Below, in pieces: positions 10,179 to 21,867 of a stretch of 64,000 nt of DNA (its first letter is position 1; each line of letters begins with the position of its first letter). The notes beneath the pieces were generated by a model. It made no database searches. It saw only the letters and a list, made by a program, of their open reading frames with translations, and was not told the DNA's origin. The translations under genes were made by a program, and so were the position numbers. The DNA is from Acephala macrosclerotiorum (Eukaryota; Ascomycota; Leotiomycetes; Helotiales; Mollisiaceae), in the NCBI GenBank assembly GCA_014904845.1, contig MU119359.1:60859-124858 (forward strand). The letters are read 5' to 3'.

Positions 10179-11990
10179 TTAGTTATCAAACCTCAGCTTG
10201 GTTTTTCCAGAAATATCAAGCCCCACCCACGACCGCGACAACAGTACCCTTTCCTTATTGCCATGTCCATTTTCGAGATCTTTTCCACTTTTACGGCTAC
10301 TCAGAACCACATCCTTGATATTCATGTAATCCCATTCGCCAAGTCCTTTCCAAAGCCCCGTCCTAAATGCTTCCTCCAGAATAACCAACATGATCACCAA
10401 GTTCAACACAAAAATGGCAATTATATAAAGCCTCTGACCAATTTTCATCGTGGTGGTAGTAACTATCGCTTCTGTTGCAGTCGTTTGATTGCCAACCATG
10501 AGTTGTGCGCTCGCATACCCAACCAGAATGGCATCCAGCATGGCAGTTACAGAATTTGTTAGTCCAGCAAGTGTAGACGATGTTTCGGTCAGTGGAACGC
10601 TGGAATTGACTTGCGAGGTATTGTAATCTCCAATGCTCGCCATGAATGAGTTTCCTAGGAGTGATTGGTAAAGATTTGTTTGGTCGTTGGAAATGAGTTC
10701 AAGCTGACGTGTGGCTGTATGTGAGAGATTTCCGGAGGGGCTTATATCCTCGCCATCCAATATTGGTGCAATCGTGATGTTCCTCGCTTGGACATCGACA
10801 GTAATGTTGAACAATGTTGGCAAGTAGTCGATGGAGCATTGCGTTTTATCCAGAAAAGCATAGTTAGGTCCAGCTGCAATTCCCATGTACTGAGTGCCGT
10901 TGGTTTGCCGGGCGGCAACGCCAATAGCAACGATGGAAGCATTGCTATGACCGACATATGTCGATTCTTCTGCAGTTCCATAGCTATTTGGTAGCTGACC
11001 TATTGCTTCGTAAATCCAGAGCTCGCTGTCTTGATAAAGAAGAAATTCTGCGCTTGAGTTGTAAATGCACTGCACTTTTGTGTTGTATCCATTCTCCTGA
11101 TAAGAATAAGACGTCGTGAGTTTATCAGTCAGAATATTGGTATCTGTGAGACCAGCCGACGCCCCAACACCGTAAGAGCGACCGATGTAGGTGTAGCCTG
11201 AGTCGTCAAGTTTAACATGGTTCCGTGGGCTGCCATCAACGGTTGTAGCAGAAGCGGCTGTTGACAAGAGAGACCCTTCCATGGTGACCCCAACGCGATA
11301 AGTAAAGACTCCTTTGGGCGTCCGAATTTGTGGTGAGGTTTTGCTGTCGAATTCGGAAGGATACTCTCGTATCAGTGACGCATTCTGGTATGATGGAATC
11401 ATCACGCTCGAGATATGAGTCGTGGAGACAGATATTGGCGAGAGAGCACCAGCCCACAAAGCAGAAGGAACCATGGTGAAGCCGATGAAAATAAGCAATG
11501 CAATGAGGTATTTGAATGGAAGGCGCCAAGTCATGCTCGGTGTGCATAGATGGGACCAAAACTGGAGGTCATCCAGGGACGCCTCTGTCCGAATGAAGCG
11601 AAGTCTCGTCGCCCGATTGATCAATGTACATAATGCCGTGACTTGACAAAGCGCGAAGATGTTTGAAAGAAGCTGGACGATAATCTGGACCGTGGCTCGA
11701 TTCTTGCTCAATGTGTCGAAGGACGACGAAGAGAGAGATAGAACCAAGCCTTGATGATCTGAAGCGAAAAGAATAGCACTGATGGCAGTCGTGAGGAGAA
11801 CTCGGAGGAATAATGTATATTCCCATTGACTGGACGAGGATGGACCATCCTTGGAAGTTTTATGTATCTCTTGTCCATAAAGTTCCGGGTCTTGCTTCTC
11901 GGTGGCTTCTCTGACCGTCTGATGAGGAAGTGAACCGTGCGGTATTCGATAATGACGAGGGAGAAGTGATTGAGACTGTGCTTCTGCCAT
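10179..11990 (-). CDS. Fungal integral membrane protein with large extracellular domain, unknown function
   Basis: This single-exon frame gives 603 residues from the ATG at 11990; the open frame continues upstream but lacks another ATG. The N-terminal 60 residues are hydrophilic. Three hydrophobic helices follow (around LRVLLTTAISAILFA, IIVQLLSNIFALCQ and LIALLIFIGFTMVPSALWA). Then comes a soluble region of about 350 residues rich in N-glycosylation sequons (NGT, NIT, NLS, NTS, NSS), and a last helix (IIAIFVLNLVIMLVILEEAF) before a basic tail. This three-plus-one layout with a long glycosylated loop recurs in uncharacterised ascomycete plasma-membrane proteins. No enzymatic motif is visible. 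The gene structure is secure; the function is unknown. Confidence 0.75.
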   Translation of the reverse strand: MAEAQSQSLLPRHYRIPHGSLPHQTVREATEKQDPELYGQEIHKTSKDGPSSSSQWEYTLFLRVLLTTAISAILFASDHQGLVLSLSSSSFDTLSKNRATVQIIVQLLSNIFALCQVTALCTLINRATRLRFIRTEASLDDLQFWSHLCTPSMTWRLPFKYLIALLIFIGFTMVPSALWAGALSPISVSTTHISSVMIPSYQNASLIREYPSEFDSKTSPQIRTPKGVFTYRVGVTMEGSLLSTAASATTVDGSPRNHVKLDDSGYTYIGRSYGVGASAGLTDTNILTDKLTTSYSYQENGYNTKVQCIYNSSAEFLLYQDSELWIYEAIGQLPNSYGTAEESTYVGHSNASIVAIGVAARQTNGTQYMGIAAGPNYAFLDKTQCSIDYLPTLFNITVDVQARNITIAPILDGEDISPSGNLSHTATRQLELISNDQTNLYQSLLGNSFMASIGDYNTSQVNSSVPLTETSSTLAGLTNSVTAMLDAILVGYASAQLMVGNQTTATEAIVTTTTMKIGQRLYIIAIFVLNLVIMLVILEEAFRTGLWKGLGEWDYMNIKDVVLSSRKSGKDLENGHGNKERVLLSRSWVGLDISGKTKLRFDN

Positions 11991-13149
11991 AGCGTAAAGT
12001 TTATAGTATTGAAAGTCCTGTTTCAAAGCTGAAGAGGAAGACAGCGCTGTTAAAGTACCGTGGAGTAAATTGACCCTCTTGGCATGCACGCTTAATCAGC
12101 AGCTGAGCCTATTAGCAACTGATAAGTGGCTAGATTGCCGAGGCTCTGCTGATTCGCTATCTTTCGTATCATGTGCAGCTTTTCCACCACTCAGGTGGTG
12201 TCGCTTTATTTAACCGGTCAATTGCTCAAACTCTATGGTATAAGCGCTGAGGTTGCATAGTGAGCCTCACCTGGCCGTATTCTTGAACTGCCTATGCATC
12301 ATGGCGCGGGTAAGTTGCTGTTTCATATCGCGCAGGTCAAAATATCTGTTGGATCTTTGGGCAAGATGGATTTCTGAAAGAGTACCTTATATACACATTA
12401 AGAGTAGGGGCGGCTCGAGCAAGACGAAGAATGGTCGAAATTTGCAGTCATACTATTGGATGGAGAAAAATCCGTTTGCGAAAGGGGCAAAAGGCATGCA
12501 TCCGTTTGACGCCCCATGGGCGTCCAGAAGGCACATCGTTCCCAAAGCTCCCACGTGACGATCCCCTACTGTCGGCTAAATTTGTCTCTAGTGTTGGATC
12601 TGCTCCAATTCTGACACCCTTGGTTCGAGCGATTTTGGCTTCACTTTTGGTCTCTCCTTTGATCTCATTTTGGCTCGATTTCAGCAGTTTTTCGAGCTAT
12701 TTTTGTAATTCAATCCAGGCGCTGCATCCAATTCTGGACCACTATTGTAAAACCCTCTTCTGGCTGTTACGTGAAACTCTTTCGTCGCACGGTACGAATT
12801 CCCAACCTCTACAAACGATATTTAACGTTTTTATAAAGTGCCCCTTTTTTATTTCGGCCACTTTATATTATAAAAGCTTTTTTATTTAATTTAATATTTT
12901 CTAACTATTTGAATAATTTATATATAATTTATACCTCGTTATAAATCCAAGAAACTTTTCAATCCTGGCTGATATAGTAATACATCGTCAAATACGTCAT
13001 GTTAGCAGTTTTTGGTTTAAAGTCGCTCCAAAATTCATATATTATTCCCCAAAGCGCAACGAAAAAGCATTTCCTGACTCGATCTCCGTCCTCCCCTTTC
13101 AACCCTCTTCCTCTCCTCAATCCCCCATCCTATCCACCCTTATAACCTC
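11991..13149. other. Intergenic with a small AT-rich patch
   Basis: The left part is the upstream region of the membrane-protein gene. An AT-rich patch lies at about 12825-12950. Frames at plus 12253-12558 and 12431-12889 lack recognisable sequence. No gene is called. Confidence 0.4.
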
Positions 13150-13519
13150 TCAATGAATCCCATCCATACCAAAATCCACCTTCGCGCCATTAACAATCCT
13201 CTCATCCCTCAATATATTTAAATCCTTAACCTCTCTCTTTCTCCCATCCTCCTCAATAAAGAGCTTGAGCTTGACGATCAATCCATCGTTGTCCTTTCGG
13301 CCGCATTTGCAGGTCAGCTTTGACTTCCAGTTATACCATCCACACTGTGATATTGCTAGAAGATGCGAGAAGGGGAAGGGGAAGGGAGAAGGTGAAGGGA
13401 GAAGGCGAAGAGATACGAACGTGGTAGCATTTCCAGTGGGTGTAGTTGTAGGACTTTTGTGAGGAGCCTTGGATTGTGTATATTGGTACTGGCATCTTGG
13501 TAGAGGTCGTTATTGCCAT
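13150..13519 (-). CDS. Small cysteine-containing protein of 102 residues (copy A of a tandem pair)
   Basis: Exons 13519-13417 and 13355-13150 are joined across a 61-nt intron (GTATCT donor, TCTAG acceptor); the total of 309 nt is an exact multiple of three. The protein reads through PVPIYTIQGSSQKSYN, THWKCYHV, QCGWYNWKSKL, CKCGRKDNDGLIVKLKLF, KREVKDLNI and a short C-terminal NGAKVDFGMDGIH. The CxnCxnCxC arrangement suggests a small metal-binding or disulfide fold, but this is inference. There is no signal peptide. A related sequence lies directly upstream at 13990-13824. The family is unknown to me. Confidence 0.6.
13369..13412 (+). repeat. Purine-rich GGGAAG-type tract
   Basis: A run of almost only A and G, built from imperfect GGGAAG/GAGAAG units, falls entirely within the intron of the small gene. 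On the coding strand it is a pyrimidine tract that may serve as a splicing enhancer, which is inference. Confidence 0.7.
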
Positions 13520-13823
13520 CTTGATTGTTGTGCATGCGCTTTTGTTGAAGTCTTGTATTGGGAATTGCGTTGATGTGGAGGAGGATGGTGTGCGCCAGAC
13601 ATCGTGAAGCTAGGAAATTTATAGACTTGTGAATCGTGAATCGACTCGACCCGCGAGGAGGATCAGACGAAAAGATTGGATGACAAGATTCGAGGCGCAC
13701 TTGATGCGCATGGATCATTCACGAAGAGTACCGACTTAGAGCTGCTTGATCAACCTCAAACTAAACTCCGTCCTGCAACATCGCACAATGGACCCAGCTT
13801 TCTCCTCTCTACACGTCCAACCG

Positions 13824-13990
13824 TCAATTGATGCCTCCTGCATGAAACTTCCTTGCACTATTAAGGATATGGTAGTTCGTCCCAATGTTCACATCCTTGA
13901 CCTCTTTGCCATTCGAGAATAATTTGATGTTCACAAATCGACAGCCGTCGTGGTGATGGCACACGTACCCATTCTCACCTTGAATCGTAT
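13824..13990 (-). CDS. Related small cysteine protein (copy B), 3' exon only
   Basis: Minus-strand frame ending in TGA at 13826-13824. It reads NTIQGENGYVCHHHDGC, then RFVNIKLFSNGKEVKDVNI and ends NSARKFHAGGIN. It parallels copy A at several points: TIQG, a cysteine cluster, VKLKLF/VNIKLF, VKDLNI/VKDVNI, NGAK/NSAR and a terminal GGI or DGI. The frame has a stop just upstream near 14015 and no clear start, so a further 5' exon exists or the copy is truncated. It is transcribed in the same direction as copy A, consistent with tandem duplication. Function unknown. Confidence 0.5.
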
Positions 13991-14922
13991 TAGATGATCC
14001 TGAAGAACTTCATAAGGAGTCAGATAGGAACAAACCACGAAGAGTAATCTAGCGACGGCAACGCTGAGGTTATTCGATCAGCACAAAGACTGAAGATATC
14101 GCAAAAATCAGTGATTGAATGCCTGAAATTTAGCGATAACTGCCCCTGAAAACAGGGCGAAGGCCTGAATATCGTTCCACCCCGCGGGTACTTCCCTGGG
14201 CCAGCAGATGGTGAAGTTACCCCCAACAAACAATTGAAAAAGGGATCGGGCTTACTAAAAACAATTAGAGAAAGATATCATTTTCATTTTTATCCAAATA
14301 AAGGCAAGATTTATTGAATTCGACCAGCCGGCACGTGGTATTTACACGATGCCTGGTCGGCGGCCGCTGAGAGAATGGCCGCCCACAACGCGCCTCAGTG
14401 CAAACAGAACAGCAAACACCAACCTCTCATCACAGCATGCACAGCTCAACAACCACTCCCATGGCGTCGGGACACTCGCCCAGTTCGTTCTTGGCAGCCG
14501 CAGAAGATATAAAAACGCGCAATGAGAGGAGGGGAAGAGAGAAGCCCTGACGATGAGGCTGGATACGACATGCAGAGAAGCTCGCGATAGTGCATGGAAG
14601 GAAACGTTCCTGTTGTCTCAGCGCCAATCACAACCCCACGTTGATGCCCGTGATAACGAAAGCTTGTCCCGGTACATCCTGTCAGCGGAGACCATGCTTA
14701 TTAGCACAATGTGCTACAGGGAACTACAGTAAGGGTAAGGCTTCAATTTAGGATTCACCGAACTCCACCACGCTCGGTCGGCCGTCCCGCTACCGACCTC
14801 TTATAAAGACGGCTCCTTCCTAGTGCAAGGTCAAGGAGAAGCTTCTTCTTCCAGCCTTCCCACTCTCTGCACCAGCTCAGGACCTCACCGTCATTAATTC
14901 ACTCCCATCTTTGGCCTACAGA
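13991..14922. other. Upstream region of the sphingomyelinase-like gene
   Basis: No reliable gene was found. A TTATAAA box at about 14800-14806 followed by CT-rich sequence fits the promoter and 5' UTR of the gene starting at 14923. Confidence 0.45.
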
Positions 14923-17030
14923 ATGGCAAAGACCATTCTTCCTCTGTTGGCGGTGTTAGCGGTGTTAGCGGTCCTCGATGTTGCTCAGGCTCAACGCCCG
15001 GGCGCTGCATCCTTCGTTGTGCCTACAGCCTTCCCAACTTCAGTATTCTCAAGCTACTATGCGAAGGCCGCTCCTACCGTTGAGCCTCAGCCAGCTCTCT
15101 ACGATCCGATCCTCAATATCACATTCCCGCTCAACCTCACCAATCCGGACACGATCCCCCAAACCGATCTTGATCCTGTGTACTACCCACCAGCGATTGC
15201 AAATTTGACGGACGCCAGCTCCGAGGCTCTGGTCAAATTTGCCTTGTCTGAGATCAAGAGCATCATCTATGAGAGTGGGGGATTGACAGGAAACTGCTCG
15301 AAATGCATTGCTGCTCTGAGCGTGGGGAAGTTTCTGGCCCAGGCAGCTCCAGAGCATGTACCGAATGCCATGGTCTCGTTGTGTCAATCGACTGGTTTCG
15401 CATCGAACTCGTCATGTCAGACATCATACGGAGCTGGGAACTTTGGTGCTATCTGGACTCAGGTTCTGGCCCTGGCGGATGTCACGGGTCTTGACGGAAG
15501 ATATATCTGCAGCACTCTCAGCACAACTTTCTGTTCGGTCCCAACTACGAGTCCATTGAACGTGACTGGACTCTTCCCAAAACCGAAGCCCAAGAATGCT
15601 ACTGCCCCAAAGGCGAGCGGGAAGAAAGTGAAGGTTCTTCATCTGTCGGACTTCCATCTCGATGCCCGTTACTCTGTGGCATCGGAGGCGAATTGCAGTT
15701 CTGGTCTTTGCTGCAGATATTCTTCTGCGCTGACCTCCCAAGCAGTCTTCCCCGCACCACTGTACGGAGCTTACAAGTAAGTCAATGGCCTGTCTTGGTG
15801 AATCTCGCTGACCGACGAAGGTGTGATACCCCATATTTCCTAGGTCTATCAGCTTTGCAATCCATTGCTGCTTTGACAGGAACTGGAGACACGTGCTCAA
15901 GTCCCGCCTGGACCATCTACACCGGTGACTTGGTCTCCCACGACCCTGAGAATGAGATGTCCCAGGCATACGTCGAGTACACAGAGACCAGCATTTACAG
16001 TATGTTCAAGTCTTACATCAAAGGCCCTGTTTTTGCCGTTCTCGGCAACCACGATTCCAGCCCTGAGAACATCGACGCGCCGCACAAGCTTCCCGGCCCA
16101 CTTGGCCAGCAATTCAGTTGGAACTACGATCATCTCTCCGGACTCTGGTTGAACAACGGCTGGATTGACGAAGCTACTGCCAAGGAAGCTTCGACTCATT
16201 ATGGTGGGTACTCAGTCAAGAACCACTATGGCCTCCGAATCATTACCATCAACACCGACTTCTGGTACCGGACAAATTATCTCAATTACATCAACATGAC
16301 CGATCCCGATGTTTCCGGTATGCTCTCTTGGTTGATTACCGAGCTTCAAGGCGCTGAAGATGCCGGCGAGCGGGTCTGGATCATTGGGCACGTGCTGACA
16401 GGGTGGAGCGGAACGAACCCCCTCGTCAACCCTACCGACCTCTTCTACCAAATCGTCGACAGATACTCACCACACGTTATCGCCAACACTTTCTGGGGGC
16501 ATACGCACGAAGATCAAATCATGATCTACTATTCGAATAACGGAACAGTCATGAATTCTAGCACAGCTCAAACACCAGGTTGGATCGGTCCTAGCGTCAC
16601 TCCGCTGACGAACCTGAACTCCGGGTTCCGCATGTACGAAGTAGACACCGGCTCCTTCGACGTCTACGAAGCATACACATTTTACTCGGACGTCAACGCA
16701 TACTCAACACTCAATTCTACGGGCCCAACATATCAGTTCGAATACTCGACTCGCGACGCATACGCCCCCTCAGTCGACTGGCCGGAGGACGCACCACTCA
16801 ACGCCACCTTCTGGCATGGATTGACGGAAGCGATGGAGAAGAATCGAACTCTGGTCACGACTTTCAACACCTATCAAGGAAAGTCGAGTATCATGAGCCC
16901 GAATTGCACGAGCGACGCGTGTGCTGAAGCAAAGATCTGCTACATGAGGTCTGGAAGTGCGTCAATTGGGAAAAATTGTCCGCAAGGATTTGATTCGGTT
17001 CAATCCCCATATACTGGGAAGAACTTTTAA
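14923..17030 (+). CDS. Secreted acid sphingomyelinase-like phosphodiesterase
   Basis: Exons 14923-15776 and 15821-17030 across a 44-nt intron (GTAAGT donor, CGCTGACC branch) give 687 residues. A signal peptide covers residues 1 to about 24. A saposin-B-like region with paired cysteines (CSKC from Cys125) follows, then a calcineurin-type metallophosphatase domain. Metal-ligand motifs are SDFHLD (Asp243, His245), GDLVSHD (Asp321), GNHD (Asn361, His362), IGHV and GHTHEDQ. The enzyme would hydrolyse sphingomyelin or related phosphodiesters in the secretory pathway, wall or outside the cell, using two metal ions. N-glycosylation sites are frequent. Length and domain order match fungal acid-sphingomyelinase homologues. 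All active-site motifs are present, so it is probably active. Confidence 0.9.
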
Positions 17031-17762
17031 TGATATACATAATGACGAATAATGAGAGGTGCGATTAATTGCAAATATCGATGACTTCAAAGACTTCGAC
17101 ACATCAACTCTTTCGAGCTCTTCAACTTTCTGGCGTCGTTTGGCCTACTGTCACATAAAGGTTTCTCCTCGCCTTGTCTGCCTTCTTCCTCCCGATTGGG
17201 CTCAATTCTTATTTGGATCTTTTGCGAGTCTCTCATGGCACACCATGATTTATTGAATACTTCGTTCTCTAATACTGTTTCCATTTCAAAATCTAAGGAG
17301 TCGTTGGCTACCAGCTCCTTGAGAACTTTCACATGTCAAGTCTCACTCATATGGCGACTTTCAAAGATATTTGACTTCTCCGCGCAACCTCATCTCATCT
17401 CATCTCAGGCATGAGGGGAAATGAGGTTCCAGCTGTGTATAATAGGGACAAGGTCTCTATGTCGAACCTTTCAAAAGGTTCAAGATCATTACCGATTATT
17501 TCCAGACCCGAGAGCCCACATGCGATTCGTTACGATCGACGGCATTTCGCGGAGAACGCGGAGTCAGCCTCACCTCTCTTTCTCCGCCAATGACTTCCCT
17601 ACATATTTCGCTGGAGAGGGTCGGGAATAAGCTTAGTAGTTCTGACAATCAATCTCATTTAGTTTGTTATTCACAAGCTCTTCGTAATGGCTGTGATTCT
17701 CAGCTGCACAGATTCATTTCTTGTCTACTTTCAACCTTGCTTCCTTGATATATTCAAAGAAG
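17031..17762. other. Intergenic, no gene seen
   Basis: About 730 nt between the sphingomyelinase-like gene and the monooxygenase remnant. Short frames on both strands look like chance. The FAD-binding N-terminal half expected upstream of the remnant is not found here. Confidence 0.4.
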
Positions 17763-18511
17763 ATGGTAAGTTTCAGCTTCACGCCTAAAAAAGCGTACCG
17801 GATTTGATATCATAGCGGGAACAATCGAAGAAACCTCTCCACGTCTCCGACAACCGACTCGTTGATCAAGTCGAAGACGTCAATATTCAAGAACTTCAGG
17901 AGACGTATAAGAACTACGATCCAAGGATTAAGACGGTAGTGGAAATGATTGAGAGTGTTCAACGCTGGTCACTACTCGTCACCTCCCTCTCGTCTTGGAG
18001 TTCGAAGGAAAAGAACGTTGTCTTGATAGGCGACGCTGCGCAAAGTATGACGAACCACATGGCTCAAGGTGCTGCGACTAGTATGGAAGATGGCGCGTTT
18101 CTGGGGAGATGCATGTAAGGAGTTGTGGAAGGGAGGATGGGTTTGGCCGATGCGGTGGGGATCTACGAAAAGGAGAGAATGCCGAAAGCGAACTTCGAAC
18201 AACAAGTTTCCTTCCTCAATAGAACGATCAGGCATTTACCGGATAGGGAGGCGCAGAGGAAGAGAGATAAAGCGATGAGAGCCGAGTTGGAAGGGAAACC
18301 GTTCTTGAGGAGTAGTACTTTGTATAGGAATCCGAAGACAGTGTTGGATTTTTATGGGTATGATGCCGAGTAACATGCTGATGGAGCTGTTTTTGAGTTC
18401 TTGAAGGGATGGAGGAAGGAGGCGGTGTTGGGGAAGGGGGTTGAGAAGAGGACGTATGATGAGGTGATGGGTTGGTTTTTACCTGAGGAAGAAGCCGAGG
18501 ATAGGGAGTAA
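17763..18511 (+). pseudogene. FAD-dependent monooxygenase (salicylate-hydroxylase-like), C-terminal remnant
   Basis: After an apparent short exon (ATG then GTAAGT at 17766) and an intron, the frame reads through KTVVEMIESVQRW and VVLIGDAAQSMTNHMAQGAA, the second FAD-contact (GDAAH-like) motif of aromatic-ring hydroxylases, then MEDGAFLG. It is interrupted by TAA at 18116 and again at 18371, both in the same frame, before a family-like tail with YDEVMGWFLP. The N-terminal Rossmann GxGxxG half is missing. The histidine usual in GDAAH is glutamine here (GDAAQ). It is a dead fragment of an enzyme that would have hydroxylated small aromatic substrates with NAD(P)H. Confidence 0.8.
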
Positions 18512-18843
18512 GTTATAATATACTTCAGAATATTAAGACTGATTAATTCATGTGTCGAGAGTGCCTTCACGGCTAGATACTGGATAGTGGCTGGTGGCGG
18601 ATCGGTTAATTAATGGGCGAGGTAATATGCTGCTTCTGGCAATTGACAAAGAGATTTATAGTCCCTTTCCGAGAACCCCGACTCTATTGAATCAACAAGT
18701 CCGAGGAACAAATGTGACGAGGAGTCACCAATGCTATCATATATACTATTTCAAATTTACTCAATCCACTTAAAGTCTTTATTAAACTCAAAGCAAATCG
18801 ACATATCAAAGCTCTCAACCTAAACTCTTTATCTAAGCCCAAG

Positions 18844-19212
18844 ATGAACCACCGAGGTACTTCGGATGTTGGAAAAGATGAGCATTCCTACCCACACAAC
18901 ATTTCGAAAATCTCCACAATACCAAATGTCAAACGTAGTCGTCAAAGGCCAGCCAACCTACGGCAGGCCCATGAAGACTCCAGCGGAAATAACGGAGAAC
19001 GTCGCTGCAGATCTAGAGTCCAACAGAAAAGGTGGGATGACCCTCTGTCAAATCCACCCTTCGACATTTTGATCCCCAATAAATGTCGGGGAAGACCCAT
19101 CCCGTGTACCAATCCTGCCGGTACTCGAGGTTCCCGCACCATGCATCTCCAATTACTTCACAACGTCCACCCAAACTACGGTCGCAAAAGCTCTCTCTTG
19201 GCCCTGGTCTGA
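18844..19212 (+). CDS. Doubtful gene start region, overlapping frames
   Basis: A TATA-like element (TCATATATACTATTTC, about 18736) followed by an AC-rich leader precedes the ATG at 18844, which looks like a genuine fungal promoter and start. The 122-residue frame is basic and low in hydrophobics. A second frame from 18866 contains the plausible segment KGQPTYGRPMKTPAEITE. Which frame is used, and whether introns join them, cannot be settled. No family was recognised. Confidence 0.25.
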   Translation: MNHRGTSDVGKDEHSYPHNISKISTIPNVKRSRQRPANLRQAHEDSSGNNGERRCRSRVQQKRWDDPLSNPPFDILIPNKCRGRPIPCTNPAGTRGSRTMHLQLLHNVHPNYGRKSSLLALV

Positions 19213-19863
19213 GGGCTGTGTATAAGTGGCGAAGACGGGACGAACATTTGTGTGTTCCACGTTTCAACTCTCCCCTTCAGTGCTTTCACATGTCCAACGA
19301 CGCATCGCCAACTTTTGCCAACATCACCCAAACAAATCTCGCAAACCCCTTCCCTTGGTCTCTTTCTCCCCTCGTCTATTCCCCTCTTCCCAAAAACCTC
19401 AACCAATGAGCAGATGAACCATACTTTTGGCATGCCGCGTCTCAAGAAACATCCAGTTCGTGATAAATGTTTCACGATCACGTGAATTCACGGCTGCAAC
19501 TTCGCCCCTTTCCGTCAGCACCGCGCATACCATACCCGAAGCGGACAGCTTTGTGATGCGCGGTGTGGGTTCAGTATCGGATTGGGCTGTGTTTTTTATA
19601 CTGTTAGACTGCAATTGAGAAATGCCAATCAATTAGCTTCGGACCGTTCAAACACCTCTGCGGGGTGTCGTCTGCCTTACGATGACACTGGGCAGTGTTG
19701 GAAAGAAGGTGGGTTATGAAGTATATTTAAAGTTTGAAGATTCTACAAATAATGTTAGAATAGTGTTCATCCTCGAGTTCTCACATTCATAGCTCACCTA
19801 CATCGGAAACGTCCAACCTCACTTCATCTCGAAGCTATCCCTCCTAAACTAAGCACCGCATTT
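19213..19863. other. Intergenic, promoter of the next small gene
   Basis: No convincing coding sequence. The last 150 nt (ATATTTAAAG near 19721, then a C/T-rich leader) fit a promoter for the gene at 19864. Confidence 0.4.
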
Positions 19864-20244
19864 ATGGCGCTCATCCTCGCTGCCTTCCTTGGGAGAATGA
19901 TCTACTCTGAGGTCAAAGACCACAAAGAAGCCAAGAAGCAAGGCATTACTCTCAATGCCTATCGTTCCCTTTCCAAAACGCCAAAACACCGCGAAAACTC
20001 CTCAACTTCCTCCACTATATCTATCGCCAGTCCAATGAATTCATTCGATAACCCCTCCATAGCAGACGCCTACGAGATGGCACGTCCAGCATACCAATAT
20101 GAGCCAGAAATCCCTATCCCAGACCGTAATCCATTGAGGGTTAAGGCTGGTGATAGTGTGGTACCTTGGGGACCAAATGATGTTAGAGCACCAGATGAGG
20201 ATTCGAAAGATCAGAGCGCTGAGAAACTATTCGACTTGGCGTGA
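19864..20244 (+). CDS. Small hypothetical protein of 126 residues
   Basis: Single-exon frame with an N-terminal hydrophobic anchor (MALILAAFLGRMIYSE), a lysine-rich helix (KDHKEAKKQGITLNAY), a serine-rich linker and a proline-rich acidic tail (EIPIPDRNPL). This layout fits a small protein tethered to a membrane by a short N-terminal segment. An upstream promoter-like region supports the start. No domain is recognised. Confidence 0.5.
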   Translation: MALILAAFLGRMIYSEVKDHKEAKKQGITLNAYRSLSKTPKHRENSSTSSTISIASPMNSFDNPSIADAYEMARPAYQYEPEIPIPDRNPLRVKAGDSVVPWGPNDVRAPDEDSKDQSAEKLFDLA

Positions 20245-21867
20245 TTGGGGGTTGATTGTTTGAGAGGAATGTTAATATGAAGATGCTGCAACCGAACATT
20301 TCTGAAGAACTCCTCTGATACCTAGCCTAATTAGGCTAGCTCACACGTGACAGGGTCAAGTGCAAAACGCCTTCATTTCCAAGCCCCATTACACTTTTTT
20401 GCCACTCTTCTTGTCGGCCGACGTAAAGAGTATCATCATTTCAACCGAAGAACTTTTTCATATGACTGGGCATTTTGAGCTACTTTGTTCCAATTGCTTG
20501 GATCGAAAGAACTTGGGCGAACCAGCAACTTGCTAGTAGCAAGTGCATAATGTTGCAAGAGCCCGAGTCAAGACACAAAATACACTCCAGATTATAGCGC
20601 GACCCTTTCAAACACTGCTGTATGGTCTCTTATTGTTTCGAATTTGGCACGAGCATTCATTGTTTTGTTGCATTTACTCAATCTGGGTTTCCTTAATGCA
20701 ACACGTGCCCTTGAACGTCCAGCCTCTGGTCAAATTAATATTCTCGATATTCTTCTCTCACGGTTAGCAATCATTCACTTGTGGGTTTCGCCTCGACCTA
20801 GAATTAATGTCTTTTAACAAGCTAGGCGTCAATATGTTGATTCGTGTGTTATTTTCTGTTCCTGCATCATTGGCTGCGAACTATCCAATTCTTTGTGTCT
20901 CCTGGGTATTACTTACACAAGGTTCTTGCAATCAATCTCCCGGGGACAATTTTTGTGGTTTCCGGAGGCGTAGAAAGAAAGTGAAAATCAATACTAATTA
21001 AGGTCTCACTTGCTTCTTCAAGAGTCGGGGCGCCCAACTTCAACAACTTTCAGCTGTGTCGTGGTGATCCACTGAAATTTTCCCGATGCAACATTGCGCG
21101 CTTCGACCGTACTGGGCTTCAATTCATTACAATGTTATTTTCCGTGTATAACAGCGCCCGGATGCAGTATTCTACTGTGCTCTTCCCGAGGGTTAAGGTG
21201 TCACTATATTCGATTTGTGCTGAGAGTGGGGGCTCATTTCCCCTTTCGGATCTTCAGCGCGGATGGTGGAGCGGGCCGTTCTAAGGCGCCGCCCGCGTTT
21301 TCCGATGTGTAGATGAGTCCCAATCATGCGTGAGAGAACCTCCGGGGGCGGATCTGGAGACACGCGTTTTCATAAGGAACTATTCCTAAGTGATACAAGC
21401 ATACCCCTATCACCTTGTTCAAAGATGTGAAGAGATGATGCATGCTTCAGGCTCGTGATAACAGATAATTATCTACATCGCGATCCTTCTGGGACGAGTG
21501 GGGCAGCTGAAACTCATTTGAATAGGTCTCTAGATGTGAGCAAGTGAACCTGTCGAATCAGGTGGCACGGAGGTAGCGGACTCAGGGATCACGAACGCCT
21601 CTCCATGCTTTTCACAGCTCAATAGCACATTTTTTTTCCAGCCTTATATGTGTCCTTTCTCCCTGGCCTACGGAGGCCCTGTGGTGAGCTTATATGCTTC
21701 ATAACGGGGGCGATTCTCACCCTCGTTTGAGACGTCGTTGCTGCTGTACTAACATTTCAATCGTAGGGCTTTTTGACTATTGCGGATCGTCAAGTAGTAC
21801 GTTCTCCCTTCACACTACATATTCTCGTTCCTACCTGATCTCATATCTAGCTCGACGAGACTCGCAA
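20245..21867. other. 1.6 kb without a recognised gene
   Basis: Frames at 20543-20767, 20807-21001 and 21094-21312 are short, lack family-like sequence and have no supporting splice signals. The last 200 nt hold the promoter and 5' UTR of the large STAND-like gene; an open frame runs upstream from 21868 to 21694 but its sequence does not look coding. Confidence 0.4.

Noticed and set aside
10149..10562. Plus-strand frames over the membrane-protein gene
   Set aside because: Antisense shadows of a long single-exon gene with clear transmembrane and glycosylation pattern.
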